A DNA stretch of 64,000 nt from NCBI GenBank assembly GCA_029717555.1, contig JAMDHS010000091.1:17501-81500 (forward strand), written 5' to 3'. Source of the DNA: Peribolospora baueri (taxonomy: Eukaryota > Basidiomycota > Peribolosporomycetes > Peribolosporales > Peribolosporaceae). Position numbers and translations under genes: made by a program. Position 1 is the first letter of the stretch. Each line of letters starts with the position of its first letter. The notes under the pieces are model-generated. The model worked only from the letters and a program-made list of their open reading frames with translations. It did no database searches and was not told the origin of the DNA. Below, in pieces: positions 33,230-45,230 of this stretch.

Positions 33230-36200
33230 TCACTCCTGTTCAACATTGAACAGCTTCGCCAGCTCGCCGACGGTGAGACTCTTCATCTTCTTGCCGGTCC
33301 CTTCCCCAAGAGCTCCGTCGGCGAGGCCCTGCTTACGCGCCTGCATCTCTGCGATCCTCGACTCGACCGAGTCTTGCACGAGGAAGCGCGACACAAACAC
33401 GTCTTTCGTCTGTCCTAGACGGTGCGCTCGGTCCTGCGCTTGGAGCTCCGTCTGCGGAGCTCAATATCAACGGAGATGAAGATGTTAAGACATGAGAGCC
33501 TCATTTTCATCGGAGAGGTCGTCTCGACTCACAGCTGGGTTCCAGGCAAGGTCGACTGGAACAGAATGATGGAAAAAGAAGATGAGGACGGCCCTGGGCA
33601 CGAGGACATCCGGTTTCGCACTCACGATTAATGACCCTATTGGCCTGCAAGAGACGCCAACGAAAGAAAAGGGAGAAGAATTATACAAGTCAATGGCCTG
33701 TACGAAGGGGCAAGACGCTTTCTGCCGCTCACCCTTGTCAAATTCAGACCGACCCCGCCGCACTTCAGCGAGACGAGCATGATCATCTTTGACTGTGAAG
33801 GGAGGGGTTGAGATACAGAACTGGAAGCATCTGGCATCGCTTCATCCCTCCACAAGTGACCGGTCACTCACGTTATCTCGCATGAAACTCTTCTGTGGAC
33901 GCAGGGCAATAGGAGTCAGGGGTATACAACTGAGCTGAGTGAAAGAAATTATGGCTGTATGCGCCGCAAGCGCACTCACAACTGCCTCCCTCCGCTCATG
34001 AATCTGTGGAGCATGTACAATTTGCTGTCAACGCGAGTAAAGAGCGGTAAATTACGACGTCAAACGATAAACTCACGTCCATGGAACCCTCGAACATGAT
34101 CGTGTTTCGACCCATGCCGTTCTTGTCGAAGAACTTGGACGCGATGTTGAGCATACTGCGTGAAGTGCGATGATGGTTCAGCAAGTTGCAAGCTGAGTTT
34201 GAGCGGCGACACGGCACACTCACGTAACGAACTGTGAATACACAATGAATTTGTCACCAGGATGTTCCCTGGCGCTCTCATTCACGATTTTCAGCATCTC
34301 GGTGATCTGGAAAGAAGGCACGGGCGCGGTTAGAGGGTCTTTACTGCGAGCATCGGCCGCACCGCGGCCACGCTTCGCGCTCACCTTGGCGGAGGGAAGA
34401 AGCTCCCCTAGCTTGTCTTTGATCTCCTGCTTCTTTTCCTTTTTCCCACGGAGACGGCTGAGACACAAGCTGGACTTTTTGGAACCATTATCTTCCTCAA
34501 GCTCGTCTTGACCTCCCGACGACTGCGACTGATAAGTCTTCACCTCACACTTGACCTTGCCTTTGTTGTTGGTTTCTTCCGAATTCAGCTGCACCAAGCT
34601 CTTGCTCTCTTCCTTCGCTTCGCTCTACGACATGTGAGAGACCATCGTGTGAGGCATCACACGAAAGGCAAAGGCGGACTTCACGCCCGTTCACACTCAC
34701 CTTGGGCTTGAGCAAGTCATTTGGATCCGGCAGCACATCCTCCTCCTCGCTATCCATGACTAGGTCAACCACATCGAGACTGCCTGCTTGCCCCTTTTTC
34801 CCCGTGAAAACGTCCACAGCCTCATTTTCCGACTTCGGCTGCTTGATGTTTGTAACTTTCGATCCTTGCAGTTCAGTACCCAGCGGCTCGAAAGCAGAAG
34901 CTTTGAATACGCGCTCCTCGATGAAGGGCTGCCTGCACGACGGACCTGTAGGTGGAGGATAGAGGTAAGGCAATCGCCGAGCTCACCAAACTCGTAAGCC
35001 CGGAGGCAAGCAAGGCCTTCAAATCCTGACGTACTCACAAGGTCGTTGATTCGGGTCTTTCCCATCGACTTGGCCATCTTCATCCTGAGCCTGGGCAAGC
35101 ACGTTCTTGATGCACTCGTAGCAAAACAGATGCCCACAGGCAACAATAACTTCTTCGGTAGGCGTGGGAGCATCGTAGCTGCAATGAAGCAAATTCAGTG
35201 ATCAAGTTGGAATAGCACCATCACGTAGAGGATAAGAATGCCAAACATAGCATATTCTCACCACACCGGACACTCTGCATCAGGTACTTCGCCGCCCTCT
35301 TTCTCGGATTGAATACGGTTCAACGCCCGCTCCTCCATCCTTTTGAAGAGCACCTTTGATCCTTCCTCGCCAAGTAAGCATTTCGCGCGATTCCGCTCCT
35401 TCTCGAGTTCGTCCACGCTCTTAGATGCACTGTTGAAAATGTTGTTAATGTCGTCCACGGCCTCAAAAATCTATCCGGAGAAAGAAGCGTGTGCATGCAC
35501 GAGTTCGAATATCCGACCACAGTCACTTGTTAGACGAAAAAAAGAAAGTTGCCGACATGGGCAGACGCACCAGGTGAGGATGGTCGCAAACCTGAAGAAC
35601 AAGAATGAGGTTTAACACATGAGCTCGGTAATTCAATCTTCAAACCAAAAGAAACGCGTTCTCATACCTGACGGAGCCTCAAGAGCATGAGTAAAATATT
35701 GCCTTCATGGAAAGTATAAAGAGCATCCCAAGTCAATAAAGTCGCAGTACCATACAATCACACAAAGACCCACCTGTAGTTCTTCAATACCGTACCGGCC
35801 TTCAAAAACTTGTTGAATTTTGCCTGATCCTGCTTCTCGACGACGTCGTAGATCTCCCGCTGAAGGAGGAGGGTCACAACAATAAGTGTAAACTTTGAGA
35901 TGCGCTCCCATGTGCACTATGGAACACACCTCCGGCTGCGAGAGTTCAATTTTGACAACGTCGGTATGCTTCTTCGGCAGCTGGACCAGTGGCCGTCCGT
36001 CGATCTTCGTATCATGTGTCCGCCTCATGGAAATAGTCTTAAGTATTGCTTGAGCGCGGCGAGCTGCCACATTGGGCTTCCTTTTCTCTAGTCTAACGAC
36101 GTGGTCCTTGTAAGCCTTCCAATCGGAGTACGTGCTGGCTGGGAAAAGTCTCAGCAAAGGAAAGAGATCCGCAAGTGAGTTCTGTTAAGAGCACGGGAGG

Positions 36201-39200
36201 GAAAAGCAAAATGCGCGTGAGCGGTCGTATTGAAGCCTCAAGCCGGACCAAACACTCGCCTGTACAGGAGTACCAGTAAGGGCCCATGCGTATTCGTAAT
36301 TCAGATGCCAGGCGGCGCGGGACGCCTTCGTCACGCGATTGCGAATAATCTGCACGAGGGGAAGGAAGTAGGATTATATTCTTTCGTGCTTTCTACTTTT
36401 CCGTCTGTTTGCTTGTTCACCAAGCAAGTTCCGAAAGGAGGACAAACTCACGTGAGCCTCGTCAAGGATGACACGACGCCACTTCATCTTGAACAGCGTT
36501 CCTTTCTTTTTCTGCGACGAAACAAAACCACTGTACGTGTTGTGTTTTTTGAAATAACGCTCCGCTCTCTGCAGATGACTAACGTGCATTCAGCGTCTTC
36601 CAAGCTACGTCTCCAAGTATAGTCGCATATGAACCCACGTCGTGCTCGGCTTCTTCATCCAAAAATTCCGCGGCCATCGTCTGTCACACAAACAGAGAGC
36701 GGACGGGCGGATCAGCAACTCACCCTGAAGGGGTCAAGCGACGGGAGCAACACATACCTGATAGGTGGTGAGAACGCAGTCATATTTCTTGAGCTTCTCC
36801 AACATCCTTGATCTTGCGCATGCCGTGATATATGCAGACCTGACAGGGAGAGGATCGTGAGCGCAAGCCTGAACTTCTGAAAGGTCCTCTCCTCTCACTT
36901 TGAACAGTCCGGCCTCCGTCTTCGACTCGATCTCGTCCACCCATTGATCAAGGAGCGAAAGGGGACTTCGAGACCAGCGACCATCACGTGTCAGGCCAAT
37001 GTAGTCCAAAGCGCAGCTCGGCAAGAGAGGAACTTACGCTACGATCAGATTCGTGCGAGCCTTCTTGCCTGTTGTGTCGTCTGGCATATTCGCCACCGCT
37101 GTTGGGCGGACAGGGAGACGAGGCGGACGGGGAGACGAAAGTTAGTGAGCCGAGTGTGGGCGAGCCGGGCCACCGTCGAAGTTACGCACGAAGACCGATC
37201 GTGCTGACGGTTTTTCTGAAGTACAGAGATCGGCGTATAAGACAAGTCAGCATCTGACAAAGTTCCGCCGAGAGGACAATACGCACCCGAGACCCATTGA
37301 ATCGCAGAGCATACCGCCTATAAATTTCGACTCCTTCTCCATGTGCTTCATCCAACCAACCGACTGAATTTGATGTGGCACTAGAAACGGGGAATAAGGT
37401 TAAGTATGTGCGCAGAAACTCTGACCGGAGGAAGCTTGGCGTGCTCACTGAGAGGGATAGTCATGCCCGGCAAGGCCTGGTTCTGCCTCGAAAAACCGAT
37501 GAACTCCATCGCCTTGTTGATGTCCTCGTTCCCGAGAAAGCTCTCGGCGGACTTGTCATAAAAGTCAGCCCAGTTAAACTCGGACGGGCCAGCAACGCCA
37601 AAACCGGAGTTATTCCAGCCTTGCAGATGGCCACCTCCGTTGTCAGTGCTTTCGATACTGCTTAGTGGCCACAGCTCATGAGTAAGGTCGCAGACTAAGG
37701 TAGGAGAAGGACAGGGTAAATGGTAACTCACTCGTCCTTCCAGTGATGCATGCAATCCAACGACCAAGTAGGGTTGGTATCCTTGACCTTGACCGACGAA
37801 GACGAGGCGCCGTCGCCGTAGACTTGCTGCCAAATTGACTTTGTTGCCGCCTCGAGGCGGTCATCGACCGAGCTATGCCGATCACAATGGTTGGAAGCCG
37901 CTCCACGGGCAGAGTGTCCGTCGTAAAGGTCGAGATATCTACCGGGCAGGTAGAGCTGCTCATCTCCCAAGTCATCGCCCAATTCATCGCCCGAGTCGAT
38001 AGGCGTGGCTGGCGCACGAGAAAGTCGGCTAGGACTGAGACTGCCGGGAGTGCTGGGCGTGTGAGAAGCTTCGGATGGCGAGGGATAATGCGAATTTTCT
38101 TCGGCAGCTCGGCGTGCAATTCCTCGCGCCATGCGTTCCTGATGCAGCCGCATATTGTACTCTCTCCTCACAAGTTTGAGGTTGAGCTTTTGAACAGCAG
38201 TGAATGGGCGAGAAGGGGACCAGTATTCCGAATGCAGTGCCTGGTACAGGCGGTCTAGGGCGTGCGCGTCGAGACCCAAGGCGAAATCCGTTGGTAAGGG
38301 TTGAGGATCGTCCACCCACATAATAGCAGGCTGCGCCGGCCAGTTGCCGGAGGATCGAGTTCTCTTGGCCTGCGACTGAGGGAAAAAAAGGAGTGGGAAA
38401 TGGTACACGTATGCGTGTAAAAACAGTAGATTCATGGCATTAGACCGGTCACCGATATATAGATTTACCTCTATCCCGTTGGCCTTCACGCCATCGTGCG
38501 GGGACGAGAGGGCGACTCTCCTACGAACATAATCTCCTTGTCCACCTTTAGAGGAGATGAGTTCGCCGCCTTCAACGAAGACGCGCCGGCAGAGGCAGAG
38601 GAAGACGAGAGGGCCCTCGACGTGCTAGGTGTTCCGCCCCAACCTGAAAGACGCGATGTATGCTTGCTCGTAGAGGGCCGCACAGGGGCACGCGGACGAG
38701 TGAGGTCGATGACACCGTCGCTGTCCGAATTGTACACGTCGTCAACGTCGCCCTCAACGGGATCGCTTGAACGATGATATTTGGCGGGACCAGAAGAAAG
38801 ATCCGAGCTCGCAAAACTGCGCTTGGGCTTTAGGCCAGTATCGGGCAAAATGGTCCTGTCAGCTAACGCCGCGGACTGGTCCCCCTTGATCTTAGCAAGG
38901 ATATGGCGCTCGAGATTGATGGGCTGCTCAGTGTGGGGAGTAGAATGAAGACAGAGGCGATCCAAGGCGCGAGGGCAAGTTGACGAGCGGAATCGGGCAG
39001 GTGAGGGCCGGCGGAGTATTTCTTGTCAGCCTCCTTGGGAGTCGGCGTGGCCCGACGATCAGGGGTCTGTTTGGCCTGGGAGCGTCGACGCAGCAGGAGG
39101 TGCCAAGTGTCTTGCTTTACGTGCTCCTGCAATCCACACAGATGTTAAGCAGTGAGTCTTCAGCGATCGCCACGGAATTCGATCGCAGCTCCCCATACGT

Positions 39201-39691
39201 GGCACCCGGTAGTGCGACGGAGTGAAGCGACAAAACGACTCACTTCGTAACGCTCCAGAGAGCCGTACCCAGACAGTCGCCCACCGTCAGCCCCTTACAT
39301 CACCGAGGCAACGCTGGGGCCGAGGGAGATGGTAGCATTGCAGCCATTGGCATGACATTTGACGACGCCGAAGCCAACGCCAGGCTGAAGCTGGATCTTG
39401 AAGTCGGTCTCCACCGGATGGCGGACGAGGAAGGTTTTGAGATCGTCTAGATAGTCAGGAGGCGGAAAGGGCTGTAGCAGAGTGGTTGGGAAAATAGACG
39501 AGCGCACTGGGATAAGTTGAGAACGACGTCGATGACCGAGGTCGGCCCCGTACGGGAACGTCTCGTCTCTTCTTCCATGCAAGCATACGAGGCCAGCTCA
39601 CGTTAAGTCCAGGTGCCTGTGGCTCAATCGTCCTCAAGGCCGTCCGCCTAAGACGACGATCGTCAACAACGGTTTCCGATGAGGCGCTCAT
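33230..39691 (-). CDS. SNF2-family ATPase with internal RING (Rad5/Rad16/HLTF-like), apparently frame-disrupted
   Basis: This is a DNA-dependent ATPase with a RING E3 ligase domain set between the two helicase halves, the layout of Rad5 and Rad16. On the minus strand the order is MSASSETVVDD (start 39691), a C2H2-like zinc segment (VKCHANGCNATI, then SLERYEEHVKQDTWH), and a long linker with NWPAQPAIMW. Next come LVPHQIQSVGWMKHMEKESK, Walker A CDSMGLGKTVSTIGL (split by an intron ending near 37287), LDQWVDEIESKTEAGLFKV and VCIYHGMRKIKD. Then come RRVILDEAH (DEAH codons 36453-36464), YEYAWALTGTPVQ, MRRTHDTKIDGRPLVQLP, the RING (ECPVCYDAPTP to HLFCYECI, CPSCRQPF; about 35280-34930), FIVYSQFVT, VSLKCGGVGLNLT, AQDRAHRLGQTKDV and ELAKLFNVE. 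An in-frame TAA (39297-39295) falls inside the zinc segment. A 1-nt shift separates YHGMRKIKD from LEKLKKYDCVLTTYQ near 36801. A further frame change occurs near 38964 unless a weak-donor intron explains it. Many introns; exon joints are only approximate. Confidence 0.75.
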
Positions 39692-40565
39692 AGCGAAGCT
39701 CTCGTTTGGCGGAAAGGGACGCCGAAGACGGTGGCAGCAAGTGAAGGAGCGCTGTGATCCGTGACAATGCGGGACGATGTCTCAATTGACTATGTCACGC
39801 GTCGTGACACGCGATCATCAACACGTCGGGTTTAGTTTCACAAGCAGGCTATACTACTCCCACGCTGGGACTGAGAAATAGTGACATAGCTCGATTCTAG
39901 CGTTCCGCGGAGGAGCGACAGAGGGCTCTAGCAGCGCGTGACCTCGTAGAGGGCCAGGCACCCACGCACGTAATCCCACGCGAAGGAAACTACTTGAAGA
40001 AAGCCAGAAAGGCCGAGTACATGGGAGAAAGGAGGAAGAGAAGGAGATGGATGCCGAGCAGGGAGTAGAGGGCGCGGACGTAAACATCGTGACCACGTCG
40101 AGATCGAGTGTAGTAAACCACTTCGCTCCAACCTTTGCTTGCTCGCCGACGCTACGCAAGAGAGGTCTCGTTGCTGCTTGGTGCCTTGACAGGCACACGA
40201 CAGGCATGCCATGCGGTTAGTCTATGGCCGCGGCCTCCAGCAGCCGCCCCGACGGCACGCCGACACGAAGAGTGATTGTCCCATGACTCTATTAGATAGA
40301 TTTGGTAACGAGGGAAGGAGCAACGCGGTGCAGGACGAGTACCCGATCGACTGACAATGTCAGCCGACAGGGTGGCCGAACAACCAGCGACAGCAACGAG
40401 AAGGAAAGAAGGGAAAGGAGTCCACGGCTACTTCATACAGCTCGCGAAAGGGGAATAGAGAGTTATGTTTATATGTGCAGGTATCGGCCCCATGGAACGG
40501 TTCAACCTCAGAAGTCTTCAGCGCCCAACCGCCCGACCGACTCGACGCCCCCGCCAGCGCTGTAT
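39692..40565. other. spacer with SNF2 promoter and a possible short membrane-helix exon
   Basis: About 870 bp between two minus-strand genes. It should hold the SNF2-gene promoter and the 3' UTR of kexin. It also contains the 53-codon open stretch described at 39990-40151. Confidence 0.4.
39990..40151 (-). CDS. possible terminal exon of a small one-helix membrane protein
   Basis: On the minus strand, a TTGCGTAG acceptor-like site is followed by 53 codons ending in TAG at 39992-39990. The encoded end is basic (RRRASKGWSEVVYYTRSRRG) and then strongly hydrophobic (ALYSLLGIHLLLFLLSPMYS, then AFLAFFK). Codons in the hydrophobic part end mostly in C or G (GTC CGC GCC CTC TAC TCC CTG CTC GGC ATC), like true exons here. 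There is no ATG in this stretch, so an upstream exon would be required; ATGs at 40210 or near 40275 are candidates. I do not recognise the family. This is inference from codon pattern and hydropathy only. Confidence 0.3.
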   Translation of the reverse strand, partial: RRRASKGWSEVVYYTRSRRGHDVYVRALYSLLGIHLLLFLLSPMYSAFLAFFK

Positions 40566-43500
40566 TCACGCTCCTCGCTCGGCCCGCTCCGGCGAATCAA
40601 CGGCCCCATCGGCCCAGCTCCCGGTTCCGCTCGCCTCCTCGTCGCTCCCGCTGCGTCCGTGCCCCTCTTTCGAGCCACCGCCTTCGCCTCCGGCATCCAC
40701 GTGGCCCTCTCCTTCACCCTCGCTCTCGCGTTCGGGATGGTCGCGGTACTGCTCCGTGGTGGACGTCAGCGGTTCGTCCTCATCCTCAAGGGCGAACCTC
40801 TCGTCGTACTCGTCGCCCCGACCCTCGCGAGTCATAGGTTCCTCTTCTTCGCTACCTTCGCCGAAGGCATCGTACAACTGGAGCACGGAAAGGAAATAAA
40901 ATAACGGCGCGAAGAGTCCAGTCAAGGCCCACGATAACATGACTATGTCGACGACAAACCCTTCGCACTCACCTCCTTCGTCCGCTTCTGCTTAGGAGCG
41001 CCTCGGCCACCCGACTTGCTTCCGCCTTCGAGCGCGCTCATCGCCACATCATCCTCCCCGGGCACGAATTCATAGTCACCCGCGCGTTCAGACGCCTTCC
41101 TCCTCGAGCGCCTCATCCAGAAGAACGCGCCGACTGAGCCAGCGAAGACGATGACCGCGGCAAATCCGACGAAAAGCCACGTCTGGTTTTTCTTCAGGCC
41201 CTTCAGGTAGCCCGTGTCCGCCTCGGGGTTGGGAGTCGATGAAGGCCTGTGGTTCGTAAAGTCCTCGTGATCCTCTCCTGCGGCGGTGCCGTGATCGCCA
41301 GGCAAGTGCGCCGTCGGTTTGGAGTGCTGAGTGGTTGTGGGAGTAGGATGTCCCCAGTCGTGCGTCAAGTCGGAAGAGTTGAACAGGCCGTCGTCCCACG
41401 TCGTCGCCTTCTTCTCATCGATCGACTCGCCAAATAGCGTCATCCTCCAGGCGGTGAACTTGCCCATACTCTCCGGGTTGTCTCGGTCGAGCACGACGAG
41501 CGTCCACTCCCCGACAGGGTCCTCAGCCCTGCGATAAAACAATATGGACAAAAGAGTCAACCGTCATTTCCGAGAACGCTGAAGCCACCGAAATTCGAGG
41601 ACGAGGACAACTCACCAGTGTTTGAGCGTCATAAATGTCCATCCGGGGAAGCCAGTCTTGGCAGCATCGTACCGCCTCGGTCGTGCGAGGACGCTCTTAA
41701 TCCCGTTCGGACTGTGAAGCTCGACGCCAACGTCGCCCCTGCGATTGTGCTCGATCCAGACCTGCACGGTGATATGTTCCAGCTTCTCCAAGTTGGCCTC
41801 CTTCATCATGTCCCGAGTAATCGAGAACTTGGCCTCCACACCGTGGGGGGTGATGACCTGCTGGCTGACCGGCTGGTTCATCTTTGGTGAGATGAGCCAA
41901 GACTGGTCCTTGACGAGCTTGTGCGTGCGTGCCGCCTCGACGGTAGCGTACGCGTCCAGCTTTCCGAAGCCGTACTTGTGGTTGTAGGCCAGTCCCGACG
42001 CCGTCTTCTGCCAATCCTTGTCGCCGATTGCGACGGGTTGCGCCGAGTTGATGACCACGTGCTGCAGATCTCGCCAAGTCAAGTCGGGCCTGATGCGAGC
42101 GTAGGTGATCAGCAGTTACATCGCGCGGGCGAAGGTCCAAACCGTCGGCAAGCTCACCTGACTTCGAGGACCAGAGCGAAGACGCCGGCGGCGAGAGGAG
42201 CAGCCGCAGACGTTCCGCCGTGGTGATCCGTACACCGGTCCACGCCGTTCCTGCGCACGTCGGTGGTGTGCTTAGAAACAAGGCAAACACGGCGGTGGGC
42301 GTCAAGTTCCGAGGATCCAACCATGTTCATTCGGTCGATGACTTACGATGTGGTCCCTGCTACCCGAACTCCATGCGGCGACCATGTTCGCCGAGCACAT
42401 CTCTGAATAGTACGGGTGCAAGCCCTTCCTGTCTACGGCGGCTACAGTGACGGTATAGATGCTGTTGGTGTACCCGTCAAAGTTGCACTGGTCCCCCTGA
42501 CCGCCTCCGTTGCCTCCGGCGAAGACGTAGATGCTCCCCTTGCCGTCACGACCGTTCTGGATACCGTTGAGAAAAGCCTTGCGGATGAGACCCTTGGGCG
42601 CGTCCATTGAGCGACCGTCGTCCGGAGGACCCCAGGAGCACGAGTAGATGTGATTCTTTTCCATGCGGTAATTGAGCGCCGCCGCCTCGTCTACGTCAGA
42701 GATGGGGCCCGATAGGATTCGGAGACCGGACACATGGGCGCCGTAGGCGACGCCGACGCCGCACACGTCGTTCTTGACCGCCGCGATCTCACCGGCACAG
42801 CGAGTGCCGTGCTGATCATCAGAGAGGCGAGGTGAAGGTAGCTCCACGTGGTCGTTGAAGTCGTACGAGCCGTCGAAGAACTGTCTCAGAGGGGGCCGAA
42901 AATGTCAGTAACTGCTCGGCTCGACCAAGGCGAAAAGAAGACCTGGTTCAACAAAGAAACAGAGGTATGACACCCACAAAGTTGTCCTTCAGGTCCCCAG
43001 ACTCATGGTCCACGCCATCGTCGATGAGAGCCACATTCACGCCTTTGCCAGTGACCCCTTGAGCCCACACGCCGCTGACGTTGAGCGCGTTGTCGGGAAT
43101 ATCATCGTTGACAAGATGCCACTGCTCCGGGAAGATCGGGTCAAAGATGCCGAACTTTGTGCTGACCATGGCGGAAGTTTCAACGGAGCTGCCGGGAATG
43201 GGCGGGGGCGCCCTCGGGTCAAAGGAAGGCGAGGTGGCGTTGAGGTAATAGGAAGCGAAGTCGAGGTGAGCGTCCGACCTTTCGAGATGCTCTTCGGGCA
43301 GGCCCATGGATCGCTTGGCGCGCAGGCGCAGGTGTTGTCGCTCGACGCCCACGATGGATCTCGAAAGGAGAACGGGATCGTGCTGGCCATCCGATCGACG
43401 GTGGAAAGCGTGGGGAAGGAGACGCGAGAGAAGCGAGCTAGAGGAAGAGGACTCGGATCGCCTGCGAAGCGCCTCCCACCTGCCCAAGACGGGGTCACCC

Positions 43501-43961
43501 TGCTCTCCGCGCTTCTGACGCATGTCGCGCATCTCCTCCGACTCGTACTCGTCGACCGCGCCGCGGGCGAGGACTCGACTGCTGGCCTTCTCCGAAATGG
43601 ACAGCAACTTTCGCGACCGGATCAGGTAGTGATTTTTAAGTTCGCCCGCCCTGTCGACGAGCTCAGCTCCGAGGGCGTCGGCTGCCGCTTCGGGCGACAC
43701 GCCATGACGGGGGTCGAGCTCTAGGGCGTAATAATGATGCGTATCGTACGTTCTTTTGTGAGGCTTGCTTCTGACGGCAAAGGGTGACGAGGGGAAAGAT
43801 GCGTCTTGAGCGGCAGAGTCGACGGAGTGGAAAGAAGCGTCGCTGGACCTGACCAGGGTCGTGAGGTCTGAGCTGGCAACCACGTTGGCTGGCACGGAGG
43901 CGAGGAGGCAGGCGACCAGCGCCGAGGCGACGGCAGTCCTGCTGAACTTGGAGCGAGTCAT
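40566..43961 (-). CDS. KEX2: Kexin-type proprotein convertase (Kex2)
   Basis: Kexin is the late-Golgi Ca-dependent subtilase that cleaves after dibasic sites in secreted precursors. Six exons (43961-42978, 42880-42347, 42270-42158, 42089-41616, 41528-40973, 40877-40566) give 990 aa. The start at 43961 opens a signal peptide (SRTAVASALVACLLASVPAN); the open frame extends upstream to 44552 but would bury it. A prodomain of about 200 residues ends near the basic site LRAKR. The catalytic set is D314 (ALIDDGVDHE), H352 (DDQHGTRCAGE), N452 (YVFAGGN) and S527 (HHGGTSAAAP). The P/Homo B domain reads LEKLEHITVQVWIEHNRRGD and GEWTLVVLDRD. One transmembrane helix is at about 819-840 (WLFVGFAAVIVFAGSVGAFF). 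The acidic cytosolic tail has a YDAF motif suited to trans-Golgi retrieval. Confidence 0.96.
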
Positions 43962-45230
43962 GCTCGCAGGCGGTCGACTGAGCGACCTTGTAGAGAATGG
44001 AGAGAAGGAGGCGGGGTAAGGAAGAAATGGTAAGTACGAGAGGTGGTCGAGGTGGAAGGATGGGACCAAGAGGGAGTCAGTGGGCGGCCGCCGCCTCACC
44101 GCCATGCGCCGGCGACTGCTGCGGCAAGCGGTGTCAGGTGGCAAGCCGCGCTTCTCTCTTGGCCGGGGCTGATGAAGGGCGAGGGAGGAAGAAACGATCT
44201 CTAAAAAGCAGAACGTCATCGACGTCGACGTAGACGAAGCACGAACCCTGATGTCCTTGCGACCCCCTTCTACGTCTATCCATGGCCTCGCACGATCGAC
44301 CGGACTCGCCCCGGCGCGAACCATTCGCTCTGGTCTTGCCCACGAATGCTCCGGTCGCGGACGCTTGCGATCGAAACCTGCCCGCTTGGCGCTCGCCCAT
44401 CCCTTCGCGGCGTCGCTTGCACTTTCTCGCTCGACTTTTGATTCATATCTCTCTCCTCTCTCCTCATTCCCACCCCCGTACCCCTTCTCGACTGGCATCG
44501 GTAACGAGTCTTCCTCGCAGATATGATCTACCCTCGTGGGGTCCGAAAGCATGAAGCGGGCCGTTGGCAGTGGACCTCCGCGTCAAGGGCTCCATCGAGC
44601 GTTTCACGGTGGGCGGCTGCGACGTGTGTGTGCTAGAGCGTGTGCGGCGCATACGGCGCTGGAGAACCAGATGTGCACACCATGTCGTCCTTTGAGGCCC
44701 GGTGCGAGAGAGACGAAGGGAAATCACCGACCAGGAGGTCACTAACACCACCACATGATGCAAGCCATCGATCCTGCGCGTGGAACATCGGGCAAACTTA
44801 ACGAACGTTCCTTCTGTTCAGCCGCTCGTGCTGCGCTCGAACACGCTTTTCAAATGCGGCTAGATATCGGTACAGGCAAGATGGGGAGGTCGATATAGGA
44901 TCGAATGCGGAGATGTTGGTAGGGAGATGAATGTGTGCGAGAACTCCAAACTTTGGCCCACTCAAGTGAGAAAAAGGGGAGGGGTAGGACGGGTGATGGA
45001 CGATGAAGAGAGGGAGGGTGAGGGTGAAGGATGGACAATGAAGTAGGATGGGTGATTATAGATTGGATAAGGTCCGCTAGAAGAAAGCGAATGCGAAAGC
45101 GCGAGGGAGCTCGCAGGTCATGATAAACAATGAAGTGGGGCTCTACAGAAGACAAAAAGAAGGCTAGCTGTACAAATGTACAATGACGACGGCGCTTTCG
45201 AGAGTGGCCCGAGCCGTCCGTCGGTCACGG
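43962..45230. other. kexin promoter and kinase 3' flank
   Basis: About 1.27 kb between two minus-strand genes. It holds the kexin promoter/5' UTR on the left and the 3' UTR of the SAP/AT-hook kinase on the right. No supported gene. Confidence 0.45.

Noticed and set aside
43005-43724. Plus-strand open frame of 239 codons
   Set aside because: It is antisense to kexin exon 1, which has clear family motifs.
43961-44552. Upstream in-frame extension of kexin
   Set aside because: It would place about 200 basic residues in front of a clear signal peptide, so 43961 is the better start.
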